Positions 25,501 to 38,555 of a DNA stretch of 64,000 bases are shown piece by piece. Numbering within the stretch: position 1 is the first letter of the stretch; each line of letters starts with the position of its first letter. The translations under genes and the position numbers were made by a program. The notes below the pieces were generated by a model. The model made no database searches, was not told where the DNA came from, and saw nothing but the letters and a program-made list of their open reading frames with translations. Source of the DNA: Xylaria sp. FL1777 (Eukaryota; Ascomycota; Sordariomycetes; Xylariales; Xylariaceae); NCBI GenBank assembly GCA_022578965.1, contig MU400628.1, positions 1-64,000 of the forward strand, read 5' to 3'.

Positions 25501-27454
25501 CTCTCCCTCTACATACACATGGGGCTGCTTGCAGTCGCTGCTATCCACCTCACTACTTACTGCGTAGCGTACAGTAAGTCACATGGAGATATGTCCTACA
25601 TTGAAAGGTACCGTTTACTGTAGGAAGGTACAAAGGATTTAAGCATGAGCTAGTGGGAGGCAGATATTTCCGTTTGTATACAAGTATCTGCTATGTATAC
25701 TGCTGTTGTGCTACGTAAGTGCCCATGTAGGTAGCATGCGTAGATGCTGTTCCTTGTAACCGGTGCTGCAAGGACCTAACTGTGCACTGCAGCTCCTACG
25801 CGCTACTGGTGAGAGCTGCTGCAATGCACCCTCAGCCGATGCAAGCTGCAGAGCTTTACATGGCTTGGCAATGGTGGACAGACAGCAAAAGGACGAAACA
25901 CAAGTTCACGTCAGTGAGGATAAGGAAACAAGGATAAACCGGTGTTCTGTGTTTGGTGTCTGGAGCTCCACAGCGAGCTTCTGTGGCTACTTACCGACTA
26001 CATCATACCACCACTATGCTCCGTACATACATACACATACATACATGCGCAGTAGTAGAGAGGCAGGGAGGTACCTGCTCGGGCAGGTAGTACATTAGCA
26101 GGTACCTCGGGTACTTATTGCGTCTACCACCTCCCAACCGTATGTGTGTAATGCTCGGTATTCGTCCGATCTTTCAATGTTCTTCCACACTAGACCACAT
26201 CTAGATATATCCTCTGGTGTCCTTGCCGTGCCACTTGTTTCGCTTCATTTCGTTCCGTTTTGTCCTGTTGATCGGACCGTACTGTACCGTGCCGTACATT
26301 GTGTAGGGCATCCTACACGCACGTATACTACGACAGTACCGAGGACGAGGACTAGGACGGCAGCCACTGCGATACCTTACCTAACCGCGCGCATTCGCAC
26401 CGCACCGCACAGCACAGCACAGCACAGCACGCACTCTCTCACACCTGCATCTTCTTAATACCTGCCTGCCTGATAATTCCCCGGGTTTCCCTGCTTCCAA
26501 ACTCTTCCCATCCTCTCTTACTGTTTCTACTCCCTGCCCTTGAGTTGGAGATTCGCGCCTCATCGGACCGGGGAGTTATTAGTTGTGGCTGGCTTCGTTG
26601 TTGCTTTTCTCATCTGTCTCTCTCTCGCCCGCCTTCGCCTCTCATCACCTGTCTCTGCGTACTCCACGTCGCAACGGCTGCCCCTGTCCTCCAACATCCG
26701 TCTGCCTGCTGTTCTGATGCTCTGTGCACGGACGACTTGCTTTTAACCGACGTCCGACGTCATCCCGGAGATTCCATTAGTCCATAGTACGGGAGAGCCT
26801 CACCTCTCTTGAAGGGCCGCTCTTCGTCTACAAATACTCCCCGACGTCATACGTCCGACACATCTTCCTGCCTTCACTTCAGTCCAAGCAGCCAAGTCGC
26901 CTCATCCACTGCATCAATTGGTTCATTCGTGGCTCGTTATCCGCCAAGTTGCCCTAATACACACCAATTCGTAATAGTCAGTAGCCCATTCCAGTGTAGG
27001 TATACTGCGCTTTGCAGCATTCGGCTTAATCCTAGTGGCCACGGACCCCGCTGCTAATGCCAAAGTGCTATTAAAGCCAATATAGCATCTTATCCACCGA
27101 CCACAGCAGCATCAACTCTCCATCTTAATCATCGCAACGGCCCATACATTGCATTTTACGCAAACAGCAACGCAAGTGAGAAGTGGACGCGTCGGCGAGG
27201 CGCAGGCGCCCTGCCTCCTTTTCTGCCAGTTACCAGCGACGTCGACCTTAAGCGGCTCATGAGGATCTGATCTACTATTGAGCTCTAGTTAGGCCAGCGC
27301 TTTGAGCACTGCGCTCAAGTCGAAGTCATGCCCCCTAGACACTCTCGCTATCACCAGCCTACGTTTGTCTCGCCCTTCCACTCTTGTATCGTCGTTCCCT
27401 TGGGAGTCGTGCCACCTAGAGCTATGAGACTAATGCTTACTCTTCTACGGATAG
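22522..27454. other. Gene-poor region upstream of RSR1/KREV-1
   Basis: No supported gene. TACTGCGTA words lie at 23359 and 25558. From about 26100 the plus strand becomes C/T-rich with a CACAG repeat (26400-26432), which fits a promoter and 5' leader for the GTPase gene. The missing first exon of that gene should lie within 27000-27450. Confidence 0.45.
26400..26432. repeat. (CACAG)n-like microsatellite
   Basis: A short run of CACCG/CACAG units in the C/T-rich region upstream of the GTPase gene. Confidence 0.8.
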
Positions 27455-28483
27455 CCGCGAGTACCACGTTGTGGTGATGGGCGCAGGTGAGTTTTTTTTT
27501 TTCCAACTACGAATGTCTATTTTATCTGAAACTCGTCCACTAACACTGGCTGAAGGCGGCGTTGGGAAAAGCTGTCTCACAGGTAGGGCATATGGCTCAT
27601 TGCTATCATAGTTCCCGACCGAAGCACGGTGACATCTACGCTAAGGTCCAGGGCTTGTTAGCTAATTGCGGTTTTTGTGATAGCTCAATTTGTCCACAAC
27701 GAATGGATTGAGAGTTACGATCCGACGATCGAGGATTCCTACCGGACACAAATGACGGTTGATGTGAGCGCCCCGCAATCTTATCCGATTGGCTTGGCCT
27801 GGACAAGCTGATTCGTCTCCTGCAGCAACGCCAGGTGGTCCTAGAGATGTAAGACATCGCCGCTCATGACTTCTAGCTCCCCGCCAACCTGCCAGTCATG
27901 CTGACTAGAGATAGTATGGATACCGCGGGGACCGACCAATTTGGTTCGTTTCGCCGCGTCCCTCTTTCATTCCACAGCCCGCTGACACGGTTGTAGTCGC
28001 CATGCGAGACCTATACATGAAGACAGGGGAAGGGTTCCTTCTAGTTTTCAGTATCACCTCCGAGTCTTCCCTAAGTGAGATTGCTGGCCTTCGCGAAGAG
28101 ATAATCCGCATTAAAGACGATGACACCGTCCCCATAGTCATATGTGGCAACAAGTCCGATCTAGAAGAACACCGGACTGTTCCCCGGGCTCGAGGCTTCG
28201 AGGTTTCTCGAAGATGGGGTGCTCCATACTACGAAACAAGCGCACGAACCAAGAGTATGTCCTCCACCCACTTATCTTACAAACGTACCGTTAGGCTCAT
28301 ATAAGAGAACTAGCCAATGTCGAAGAGGCCTTCATTGATCTATGTCGACAAATGTTACGGAGATACGATGCTGGTGGCGACATTGGTGGTCACCGAAATG
28401 ATGAATACGACCCATACACACCCCAAAGAAGGCGTAAAAAGCGCCGCGAACACAATCATCGACCTAAGTGTGTCATATTATAA
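27455..28483 (+). CDS. RSR1: Ras-family GTPase RSR1/BUD1 (KREV-1, Rap-like), first exon unresolved
   Basis: Seven exons can be read in phase: 27455-27486, 27556-27582, 27684-27763, 27826-27848, 27915-27943, 27997-28254 and 28314-28483. They give REYHVVVMGAG, P-loop GAGGVGKS, switch I YDPTIEDSYR, switch II DTAGTDQF, the guanine motifs NKSD and ETSA, a polybasic tail and the CAAX box CVIL. The terminal Leu predicts geranylgeranylation. Thr after the switch-II Gly is characteristic of Rap/Rsr1 GTPases. Rsr1 marks sites of polar growth and septation at the plasma membrane through Cdc42 regulators. The initiator Met must come from an upstream exon: the acceptor at 27454 follows a GACTAAT branch point in phase 2, but I found no convincing donor. 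Confidence 0.9.
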
Positions 28484-30711
28484 ATAAAAAATTGACAGCT
28501 TTCTAGAGTCTTTCGCCGAGACATATAAGGGAATACTAGAGAATTCGAGCCTCAATCGCGAATCTACCCAACAACGGATGCCACTATATTCAAGTACACT
28601 GGGACTTTCTCGCTCATATGATGCGAACCCAGAAAACCAGAAAACAAGAAAACACATTGCGTTGAATGAAGTCAAATTCATGAAATGGTAGACGTCTGCT
28701 ATGAAGGAGACCCAAGTTGCATATAGCAGATGGCAACACGATTAAAAAAGCCACAACCTACCTCGATAACTCACAATGTCCATGTCCCATTTTCGCACAA
28801 ATAGAAGGAAACTCGAACCAAAGCATTTAGGAGCGATGGATTAGCAGTATATATACCCCTTCGAATACGAAATCAAAACAAACAAGTGCTCTACACAGTG
28901 TATTGTCTTTTGAGCCGTGTATCTTGCGAGGCGTCTACGTCCTATCCTGAGGTTGTAGTTCCGCTCAACGAGATGATGGCATGAAGGGTAACTGGGAAGC
29001 ACATATCCATCCATAAGGCTAAACACCACTTTGCCCTACCCTGTTGTAGCACCACACTTGGTGCAATTCAAAGTCGCCAGTTACTAAGATGCACAAGATG
29101 ATAGCCTTGTCGAGTTGTACCGGGCAGTTCTAAGGTTATATTGACCCCCACGCCCATGCGACCTGAGAAAACATACTTACATGCATGCATGTGTAGGACA
29201 AGCGGATTCCGCCGGCAAATACTAGACAAGGAAATAAGAGGGCTTCATTTCATTCATCTTTTTTGTCATTAGAGCGCGGATACTTCACTGTGTATCAAAG
29301 CGTTATTTGGTATTGTGATTTTTTGGAACCCCACCGTTTTACTATTGTATGATTCGCCACCTCACCAACGCCGCGGCAGATGAAACGGAAAACTCAAGAT
29401 CTCCAGTGTGCCATGGAGTAAATATCTAAAAATTACATTGCGTGCGACTGACTGACTGTTATCAGCTAAATTGACTGGCCAAGGAGCCCTTCGAGCCAGG
29501 GAAAGCGAAGTATCCGACACGAAAATGGGGCTGAACGGAGAGGGAAAAATCCAGACCGGCCGATGCCCTGCAATATTGACCGGGCGTAACGTCAACTAGG
29601 GGGTCGGGTTCTACGAAGCCCAAGTACCAGTAAGGCCCAATCGGTGGTGCTGGCAAGTAGTCATAGAAGTGTCAAATGCGTGCATGCTTGCCGACAAAGA
29701 CTTTATTCCCGATCTATTCACAGGGCTGTCATCTTGTCTTATCTCGCATCTTAGCAAATAGCAGCAGCAATGACACCAACAAACACTGTGGTAAAAAGAG
29801 TAGGGCTGTTGGATGAATGGATAGGTATATCTCCGATACTGAAAGAGGTGCCACCGTCACACGCCTTGAACACACAGATGATAGGCGCGGGCTAAACCAC
29901 CGCTCTCAAAATTTTCTCCCGCTCTCAACTGGTCATTTGTGGTTGGCTGAATGGTGGTTGCTTTCCTGCATGACGGTTGGTCCGGCCTCCGAGAACGACG
30001 GCGATTGGCCGAGTCTCACCGTATAAACGTCCTTATATTCCGCGCCACCCGTACGCGGAATCAGCTCAAAAAGGCGGGAAGGGAAACAAACGCCCAGATA
30101 TACACCACCGCCCCTTCTTTGCTTTGTTTTTTGTTTTCCGCACCAGGTCCTCAAATGGGAAATCTGCCGAAGCAGCGCAAGCACAGTCACAATCACACTC
30201 TTCGTGACGGCGCTTACGTTTGTGGGACACATTCCATTCCCCGTCCCTGTGCGCGTACTTTACCCCCAGGCTTAAGCACCACAACTCGCTGGTTGCCAGG
30301 TCCTTAATCCGAAAGCGCAAATTTTGGTTCGCCCGATGCAATGCACTGCGCACAGCAGTATACTAGCAGTAGATGGTTCGCGGTCGAAATTGAAAAGAGC
30401 CAAGAGTCCACCAGAGAGGATGGGGGTTCGGCTCAACAAGGATCGAGCAATGCAACCTAACTCCAGCAAAGTGGAGTGCCATTACCAACAATATACTATT
30501 GTTGCTGCGTAAAAGAACCAGGTAATAAGATCGTCTCCTGCTCTGCCGTTTACGACGTGTGCTGCTATCAAAGCGTGGTAACTCAATGTTGAGTTGTTTG
30601 AAATGCGGCAAGCGTCCGTTTCAAGCCCCACCCCAACAATTACCCAAACGTCGCACCCGGTCGACCGTAGTCCTAATAGTCCGCGCATTGTGATTTGACG
30701 AGAGCCTAGCC
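28484..30711. other. Gene-free spacer
   Basis: No supported gene. Short frames around 29360-29660 and 29950-30350 lie on both strands without domains. The region contains the convergent 3' ends of RSR1/KREV-1 and IPI3. Confidence 0.45.
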
Positions 30712-32092
30712 TCATGCTTTAGAGGTCCTAGCCTCCACGTACCGCTCGAGCGTCTTTTTCTGTAGTGCGCGTTGCTCATTAATGATATCCCACAGCTCCT
30801 CGTTCTCCTTTTGAAGTTCCGCGTCGCCGGCAGTATTGCTGGCAGGCTCTTGAAACGTCATGATAGCCTGTTCTAACATGTCCTGAGGCAGGCCGCTCGA
30901 GGTAAGCATCTTGGAGAACCGCGTCTCACTGACCATATCCGAGCTAAGTTGAGAGGTGAAATTATAGCTCCGATTTCCAAGAAATGGCTTGACAATCGCT
31001 GTGGGTCGAGTGAGCTTTGGTGAAGATAGGGGCGAAACGAAAGCAATGTTGCTGACAGCGGCGTTCAAGCTCGCGAGTTCTGTCGAATCTGTACGGCTGC
31101 TGAGATCCCATCGTCGCACCTGGCCTTGAGGGTGTCCTGATAGCAGAATCGTGCCATCGTAGTTCAACCCTAAGCACGTAGCTGGACCGGCTTCCTGAGG
31201 CGCGGCACCGAAGGCGGCCGAGACTTGCACAGCGGCAGAGCCTTGTTCACTGCTCTGAGGACTAAACAGTGCCTTTTCTCCAAATAGCTCAACCGCGTAA
31301 AGCGAGCGATCCTCAGTAGAGGCGTAGAAAGCGCGAGCACAAGGGTCAAGAGCCAGCGAGATGGGCGCACTCGGGAACAGCAATGTGCGGAGTGGCGTAC
31401 CCAGTTGGTAGTTCCATATAACGCAAGACTTGTCTTTGCTTGCAGAGATACAGATGTTGGTATCACGGTTTATGCTCTGAGACACGACAATTGAGGTGAT
31501 GGCGGCTCTGTGGTTTGATAACGTCTCCTGAGGCTCGTGCTCAATCGTCGGGTCAAGCTCGAGCAGACGAGAGAGAGACCAGACATGAACATTCGAGTCA
31601 TCGGAGCCTGTGAGTAGGTAGTAAGGCGTGACAGCTATGCAGGTTACGGCCTGAACGTGGCATGGGGGTGTGGTGACCTGCCGCCCGGTACAAAGCTGTT
31701 GTTGCTTAATTATTATGGCTGCCTTTCGACACCGAGAGAGGATCAGAAATGCTCACCTCCCAGACGATGATGCGTCCTTCCTGGGTCCCCAAGAAGAGCA
31801 CATCATCACTCAGCGCGATGCTGCGGATGCGCTCAGGAAAGTTGACGACGGCTTCTTGATTGCCCTTGGGTCTCGCATAGACATGGACGGTGGACTTGTC
31901 CTGTTGAGCAGCAAAGACATGAGTGTCGGATAGGGCCAGCCCAGCGCTCGGGACCGAGCTCTTCTTCAGAACGGCTGAGGTGGCATGGGTTGGGTGAAGG
32001 GTATGTTCATATATGCCTGCGTCTTTCGGAATGGCGGTGTTGTTGGCCAGCGGCGGCCCAGAGACCGACATGAAATAAGATTCGGTCAGCAT
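30712..32092 (-). CDS. IPI3: Pre-rRNA-processing protein IPI3 (WD-repeat, Rix1 complex)
   Basis: Two exons (32092-31757, 31695-30712) joined across a 62-bp intron (donor GTGAGC, acceptor CAG, phase 0) give 439 residues. The start is the ATG at 32092, which begins MLTESYFMSVSGPP. WD-type blades are visible as LSDDVLFLGTQEGRIIVWE, LLTGSDDSNVHVWSL, CISASKDKSCVIWNY and ILLSGHPQGQVRRWDL. A C-terminal charged helix starting at AELQKENEELWDIINEQRAL is typical of Ipi3/WDR18. Ipi3 works with Rix1 and Ipi1 and the AAA-ATPase Rea1 in nuclear maturation of 60S pre-ribosomes. The extra codons upstream of 32092 are not started by ATG. Confidence 0.9.
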
Positions 32093-34648
32093 GTTACGAG
32101 AAAATCCCCACGCAGAGGACGGTGAATCATTAAAAATACAGAGGTCAATTAGGTCTGCAAACAAATCTTTGCCGACTCAATTTTTCTCGTCTTTGCCCGA
32201 TCACCAGCGTCCAGTAAAAGAATTGAACGGTTCCCAAACGGACTTGGCCAGAGCCACTAGCGTAAGCGGAATTTCCCCACTATTAGGCGACCTTGAGGAC
32301 AGTGTATCGACACTGTCTTCCTCCGTAATAACGCTCGAATCTCGTCATCCGATATATGACAGACAGTCGCTTTCTTTGATCGGATTCGAAAGCCTCCCGT
32401 ATCAGCTATTGAATAGTTTTGAAACAAGGGACAAGTGAGGGAGGAAAAAAAAATTAGGGCAAATTGCAAATTAGATCTACCGGTAGTTGGATGATTTACA
32501 CTAGAGTGATAGATCTCAAGCTTTTTACGGTACACATAAGGTATAGGAGAACAGTGCTAGAAGCACTCATAGGGAATAGCTACCTGCTCATTTTACGCCT
32601 TATGAGTAGTAATACTAACATGGCATGCTTAATACCTACGCAGTATGATATACTTCAAGGATCCAGACTCATTTTCCGCATAAGGTAGGTGTAAACCTTC
32701 AGATGCTGTTTTTGTTACCTATCTATACTAGATAGGTATATATGTCATTCCTTACTTAGAGCCACCGAGATATATTTACGCAAGTACCTAGTAGTATAGA
32801 GAGTACAGAGACGTTAAGGGCATTATGGGGCAGGGGTTAAGTAAAACGGCTTGTTTGTGGACCCGCGGGGTCAGTGTAAGCACACTATTTATTTAAACTG
32901 TAATACCTAGTGCAGGTACCTAGTTGTACCGGTATACGCCAGTGATCTCCGGGCTCGGCCCATTATCAGGCTAGTGCCGTAGTTTATCCCTTTTCACCAT
33001 TCGGCATCCAGAAAACCAATCCAACATCTGCCTGCTCACATCTGACAATGGACTCATTCCGACTCGTCTCATCTGGCTGGACAGCTGGTACCTTGAACTG
33101 CACGGTGATGCATTATCGTAAGTTTATGGTGCACCCGTTCCTTGCTTAGTGTAGACTGCATACCTGGTTCACTGCATGACACCCAAGCTGCATTGCAACC
33201 TGAGTCCAGCCAAACAACGACGTCGCGTGCAACCTCGTGGAAATGCGGCTCCTACAGCATTGGATACACCCTGTGCCTATTTCTAATTTATAGCTCCCGC
33301 ACATCACATCACACTACACGGCAGCAGCTCGAAGAGGGTGGCATGGGATACGGCAAGCTGCAGCCGAGACGTGTCATGATCTCCCGATCCCATCCAGTAT
33401 ACTACAAAAGGCGGCGGGTATCTCGATCGCTGATACACGCGTGCAACGGGACAAAATATGTCCTCGGCCGACGAATCTATGCACAACATAGCCGCCGTCC
33501 GAGTCTGATATCTCGTATTAGCTGGTATTTCCTGACGCCCCCGCCTACTCCTCACTCGCTGCCTACTGTATATACAGTATGTGCGAAATGCGGCCTGGCG
33601 TGAAGGAAGGTTAGTCTATCATAGACGCTAATCACTTATACGCGTTCGTATATTTTCAATGTAAGACAACCGACACAGCTTATCAGCCACCACCGACTAG
33701 CTCTATGATGAGTTCTAAAGTCCCTTAAGTCGCGTGTCAACATCAAATCCGTCTGCTGTGGTCACTGAGGTTTTTGTGGTATACTACTGTCGAAGTCCAA
33801 ACGACAAAGTAGGATCCCGTGTGGGATGCTAAAAGTAGAAATGAATAATTTCCAGAAAATGGCAGCGTAACAACGGTTGCGGCGTAGTTACCGCTAAACT
33901 AAACCAACCCTGTATACTGTCGATCCTGGAGCTCGTCCCTTGGCATAGTAAGGGTGGGGAGTGGCAGCTTAGACGCCATCGAGAATGCGGTTGCCGCCAG
34001 GCCAACACCAGTGGTTTGAGAACTGGATGAAAACAGACATTTCGTACATTATCGGCATTTCTGTCTAAGACAACAGTCCTGTCATTCCTCTCGGGGCTCG
34101 TGTAGCGAGACAACTACCCAGGTACGTACATGTACACGTGTATGATTGAAAGACCTGGTAATCTGGATGAGGTTCCACACTTTAACATCCTTTGTCCTCC
34201 GCACCCCTGAGCCTATGACGGTCTTCGAATGCTGGCTAGCAAAAAATAGCACATATTGGACCCTTGCTCTCTCATATGTACATCGCTCGTCCCTGAACCA
34301 ACAGCCTTGGTCCTCGATGGACAATAGGTTAAGCCAGGGGCTAATAGGATCTTCTTATACCGCCATTCCCTCTTCATTCGCCTGCTACCCCCAGCTCCTG
34401 TACACAATCCTTTATATGTCTTAAGGGCTATGCATCTGTATTAGCGGTGTCGGTAATTTCCCGCGAGAGTCGTTCGAATCGACGGTTTGGTGGCTAAAAA
34501 ACGAGTCTAATATACCATCTAGGGGGACGAGAATATCTATGCTCGATACCTCGGCACGAAGACGCTCTTTTGATACTAATCGATCATAACCCGATAGTCA
34601 TTAATTGCACGATATAGCGTATTCTACCATACAATAACCTAGGCAAGG
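32093..34648. other. Gene-free spacer between divergent genes
   Basis: It separates the starts of IPI3 (minus) and the disordered protein (plus), so it contains both promoters. No supported gene; a frame at 33142-33603 has no recognisable domain. A palindrome ACCTATCTA/TAGATAGGT lies near 32717 and TACGCAGTA at 32637. Confidence 0.45.
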
Positions 34649-36718
34649 ATGGCCAAACCCGCGGAGCCACTGATGGATTTTTTCTCAAACCTACCCGAGA
34701 TGCTGGCTGTGGATTTGGAAAAGTCAGTCGATATATTTCAGTCCCGACAACTCACTGCTGGACCTCCTGCACCAGGACTAGCCGACGATGGGACTAGAAG
34801 GCGACGTTCATTGCAAAACAGCTCCATTTATCCCAGTCCGGTGTCCCCATCCGAATCTACTGATGGCTTATTCGACTCGAAGCCACTGCAATCAATTCAT
34901 CAGAAATACTCTGATATTTTTGCGCCACTGGATTTTGGCCCTCCTAAGCGGGGTAGTGTTTCTAGCAGTGACTCCTCCGCCAATTTGGAACGCCCTTCAC
35001 TAAGTATTCGAGAAGAATCGGTGCTTACGATCGATACCTGGTTCGAATCTGAGAAGCATTCGTCACCGACCTTACTACATATCACTCCAACGTCAGACTA
35101 CACGGCCCAAATAAGCTGGATAGACCTGGATGTTGAAGATATATCACCCATTACCCAACGAAGAAGAAGCAGCATGTCGGATTTCCCAAAATATATGCAC
35201 CAGCTTAGGAGTTCGATCGAAACCAACGCGAAGACTATAAAGCCCGAGAGTGCCATTGATGCTACCGAAACATCAATAAGACTGACTAATGAGAAGTCAC
35301 TTAATATTCCGAGACGACGGTCGTCCCTACAACATCAGGAGGCACACGCTGCTACACAGCAGTTCACGGAACATCTCGGCCAGGATGAATCTTATAGCGA
35401 TGCTCCGCACGTCGCGTCAAACAAAACACTCTACGACGAATCACCTTTTATACATGGAACTGACTCGGACACCCTATTCCTTGAAAAAGCAGCCGATTTC
35501 ATCTACCGAGACGACGTGCGCACTTCATATAGTGATCCAGCATCTCCGACGTTTACAGAAGATATAACTAATAGGCCACGTACGAGTAAAAATGAGAGAG
35601 GGTTAGCGATTGCGTCGGCCGCGGTTGGTTTCGACGAGTGGCTCGAATCTGATATGGCCCATTTCGCAGGTGAAGACCAACTGTTACCGCGCCCACTCCC
35701 ACACAACGTCCAGGAAACAGTCAAATTCTTTGTAACGAATTTCCCAGAGCCGATGCTTCTTTGTAACAGCCTACTAGTCGAAAAGATCCGCACTCTTTCT
35801 CAGGAAGTGAGATATAATACCGACGACTCAAAAGCTGACTATTCAGTAATTTCGGGGCAACAACCGAACAATCAACAACAATCTAAGCCGTCGAGGTGGA
35901 AATGGCTCGGCTCTTCGGCGAGCGCGACGGGGCCACAAGGACCCGGTACGCTCTTGGATATAAGTAAACAGGGGTGGGGTGTGATGCGTAAGATTTTTCC
36001 TCGAGGAAGCGATGGTTTATGCGAGGCTCTATATGCGTACGTGCTGGTGTATAATTATATCACGTCACTATGTTTGCGCTCCCCGTCACATCCTGTCGAT
36101 TCGCCTAGACCAACTACACCCTGGACAGGAACAAGACCTGGTACGGGTAATACAGCTGCCTCTTCGGAATATGACATGTATGCGCCAACACCACTACAGC
36201 CCTCGGTATCCGAAAACGGAATCCCGTGGAAGGCGGCTAGTATCCTAGGTATGAGGGGAGAGGAAGTTTTGGCTGCTCCTCCATCATTAAATCCTGCACG
36301 GCCGCCATCCGGAGGTAGCGGAAGTCGCACATCTACGTTTACCGGCTTACGGGGTATACCATCGCTCCTATTCAACGGGACAGGCCAAGTGCAGCACCGA
36401 CAGAGCGAAAGCAGAAGCGGCACTCCTGCGGGACACCGGAGTAATCTCAGCAGACCTGTAACACCCATAACATTTCGAGCAGGGATGAGATCTATGTCAT
36501 CCATGGGGTCCTATTCACCAGACCAAGGCAAGCAGTTAGCCGAGCTACGACACGGGGTCGCCATGTGCTGTGCCAGACTTACCGTTACACTCCACCGTGC
36601 AGACCCGAACAACTCGCATCGTAAATCCGACAAGGACTGCAAGGTCGACCCATCGTTCATGCGATCGCTGTGCGAAAACGTGCGCATCACTGAGGAGGCG
36701 ATCGGACGGTCGCGATAA
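34649..36718 (+). CDS. Large Ser/Pro-rich protein of unknown function
   Basis: A single-exon frame encodes 689 residues starting MAKPAEPLMDFFSNLPEM. I do not recognise a catalytic domain. Most of the protein looks disordered, with Ser/Thr/Pro-rich segments. Two more ordered segments stand out: about residues 325-395 (from VGFDEWLESDMAHF through VKFFVTNFPEPMLLCNSL) and about 450-475 (GLCEALYAYVLVYNYITSL). Five basophilic phosphosite-like motifs occur (RRRRSL, KRGSV, RRRSSM, RRRSSL, HRKSD), suggesting regulation by AGC-type kinases. The C-terminal part starting LAELRHGVAMCCARLTVTLH looks helical. It is probably a conserved fungal protein; function unknown. Confidence 0.8.
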   Translation: MAKPAEPLMDFFSNLPEMLAVDLEKSVDIFQSRQLTAGPPAPGLADDGTRRRRSLQNSSIYPSPVSPSESTDGLFDSKPLQSIHQKYSDIFAPLDFGPPKRGSVSSSDSSANLERPSLSIREESVLTIDTWFESEKHSSPTLLHITPTSDYTAQISWIDLDVEDISPITQRRRSSMSDFPKYMHQLRSSIETNAKTIKPESAIDATETSIRLTNEKSLNIPRRRSSLQHQEAHAATQQFTEHLGQDESYSDAPHVASNKTLYDESPFIHGTDSDTLFLEKAADFIYRDDVRTSYSDPASPTFTEDITNRPRTSKNERGLAIASAAVGFDEWLESDMAHFAGEDQLLPRPLPHNVQETVKFFVTNFPEPMLLCNSLLVEKIRTLSQEVRYNTDDSKADYSVISGQQPNNQQQSKPSRWKWLGSSASATGPQGPGTLLDISKQGWGVMRKIFPRGSDGLCEALYAYVLVYNYITSLCLRSPSHPVDSPRPTTPWTGTRPGTGNTAASSEYDMYAPTPLQPSVSENGIPWKAASILGMRGEEVLAAPPSLNPARPPSGGSGSRTSTFTGLRGIPSLLFNGTGQVQHRQSESRSGTPAGHRSNLSRPVTPITFRAGMRSMSSMGSYSPDQGKQLAELRHGVAMCCARLTVTLHRADPNNSHRKSDKDCKVDPSFMRSLCENVRITEEAIGRSR

Positions 36719-38555
36719 GGGAGTGTGCAGTCTTTATGTCAGCCGGCTGCAGTTGCTATGTTTCTGCATGCGATATCATTTGGTCTAGACCTTGCCGATT
36801 ATCTTGGTACTTGGGTTCTAGAGGTCTGGTTCGACTCGGCCAGCAGCGCACGAGAACAGGCTGTTCTTACGATGTAAACGCCTCAAGAGGCATACCCGGC
36901 CAGAACAATAAAACGAATGTTTCACAGTTTTATTATCCCTTGAAGGGGCGAAGAGAAATTTCATTGACAGTCTGTCTGGAAACCAGGATAAAGATATTCC
37001 TTGAAGGAGGAGGGCCATCGTGACGGCCGATAGGCAAGTTATCAACGCACAACTTGCTCTTTACATATACCGACCAGAATTTTCCATATACCGTTTTAAT
37101 GTCAGCGTATCGGCCTCCTGTGGCTTCACTACGCCGTGCTAATACTACGGAATTCCGTCTTTCGTTCATTTTCATGTCGGAAAAAAAACCACTCGCATCA
37201 TAAACGACTGTCTGTCTTGGGGGAATGACGCGGCGTGATAGTATCGCAGTCTACCCTCACCTCCCTCACCTTGTGCAATAGGCCACCGAAAAACGCCACG
37301 GCACAGGGCTCACTCACGATGGTAGCGGCGTTGCATCAATAAGGATAATATATGGCGCATAGAGTCAAAGGAAAGGGGTGACAGAGCATAAGCAAGGGCG
37401 CCAGGCGTATTTGCTTCTTTTTCTTTTAAAGAAAAATTTCTCATTTGTGTCCTGTACTCTATAGGATCGGAACTGCATACATGCCTTTCGGAATGGATCA
37501 AAAGGCATCAGGTGTTCGGGGTCTTATTTCATAGATTGATTGATTGATTGATTGATTGATTGAGTGTCACGGGATGAAAAAGTTAGCGTATAATACCCCC
37601 TATCCCTCTCCCTTCCTCCCATCCTTCGTAGAAGCATTTCTTTTTTCTGCTCTCTCTCCGTCATAGACAGACGTACATAAACGTAATCAATGGCATTTTT
37701 TTTCTGCTGCTTTATACTCTTTCTTAATACCTTTGTGTTGTCCCGCTTATGGGTTTAATGTTCGTCATTCCTGTGACCCATGAAGGAGGGTATTCTCGCC
37801 TGGTGGCCCGGTCTCGTTCTGGCTTGGGAGACGTAGTACCGATTATTAGTTACTCTGACTTTGCGAAGTACGCGTGAAGGGCTTGCTTGTGATATCGATG
37901 TAGTTTTTCTTTACTTTGGTGCCTCTATTATAATTCCTCCTTATGCGTAGGGGCTCCTACTAAGTATAAACGCCGGTGAAACAAGAATATCATCATGAGA
38001 CAAGTTTCAAAGTTTCAACTTAGCTGCAGGTCTACAGAGAGTGTGAATGGAACGACTAGTAGGTTTCTGCTGGATTTATTCGCTGGCGCTTCTCTGCCTG
38101 CTCTGTCTTGGTTCCTATGCTGAGCCCTAATATCTAGTCTGACATGTCCTCCCGCCCGCGCAGAGAAAAGGGGGCTTGAATTATCGGTTTAATGTGAGGA
38201 AGATATGGTTCTAACTCTAGAGTTGGACTAAGGTCCACGCGAGTCGATATATTGAGGCCGCGCGGGTGCTGCTAACCTCCGTCGAGTATGGGCTACTGGT
38301 TTGAAGCGGAAGAAATGGGGGATATACATGATATTAAAGGCTGAACTTGAGAAGAGAGTCAAGATGACAGTCTTTTTATCTCTAGCTCGGCGTTGTCTCC
38401 TGACAAGAGTGACATTTGTTCGCGATTCACTCGCTAGTCTCTGTTCAGGTATAGGAAATAACCGACTCATGTAACTAATAGAGGCAAAGAATTGTCCCGT
38501 GCTTATATGCACGACAAATTACTGAATAAATGTAAGTCTCTGCCAGCATATCCAA
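36719..38555. other. Gene-free spacer with ATTG repeat
   Basis: Convergent 3' ends of two genes. No supported gene. A clean ATTG tetranucleotide run lies at 37534-37562. Confidence 0.5.
37534..37562. repeat. (ATTG)n microsatellite
   Basis: About seven perfect ATTG units. Confidence 0.92.

Noticed and set aside
33142..33603. 153-codon frame in the IPI3/disordered-protein spacer
   Set aside because: No recognisable domain and no conserved pattern; competing antisense frame.
34440..34500. tRNA-like B-box (GTTCGAATC)
   Set aside because: No A-box at the right distance and no cloverleaf could be folded by eye.
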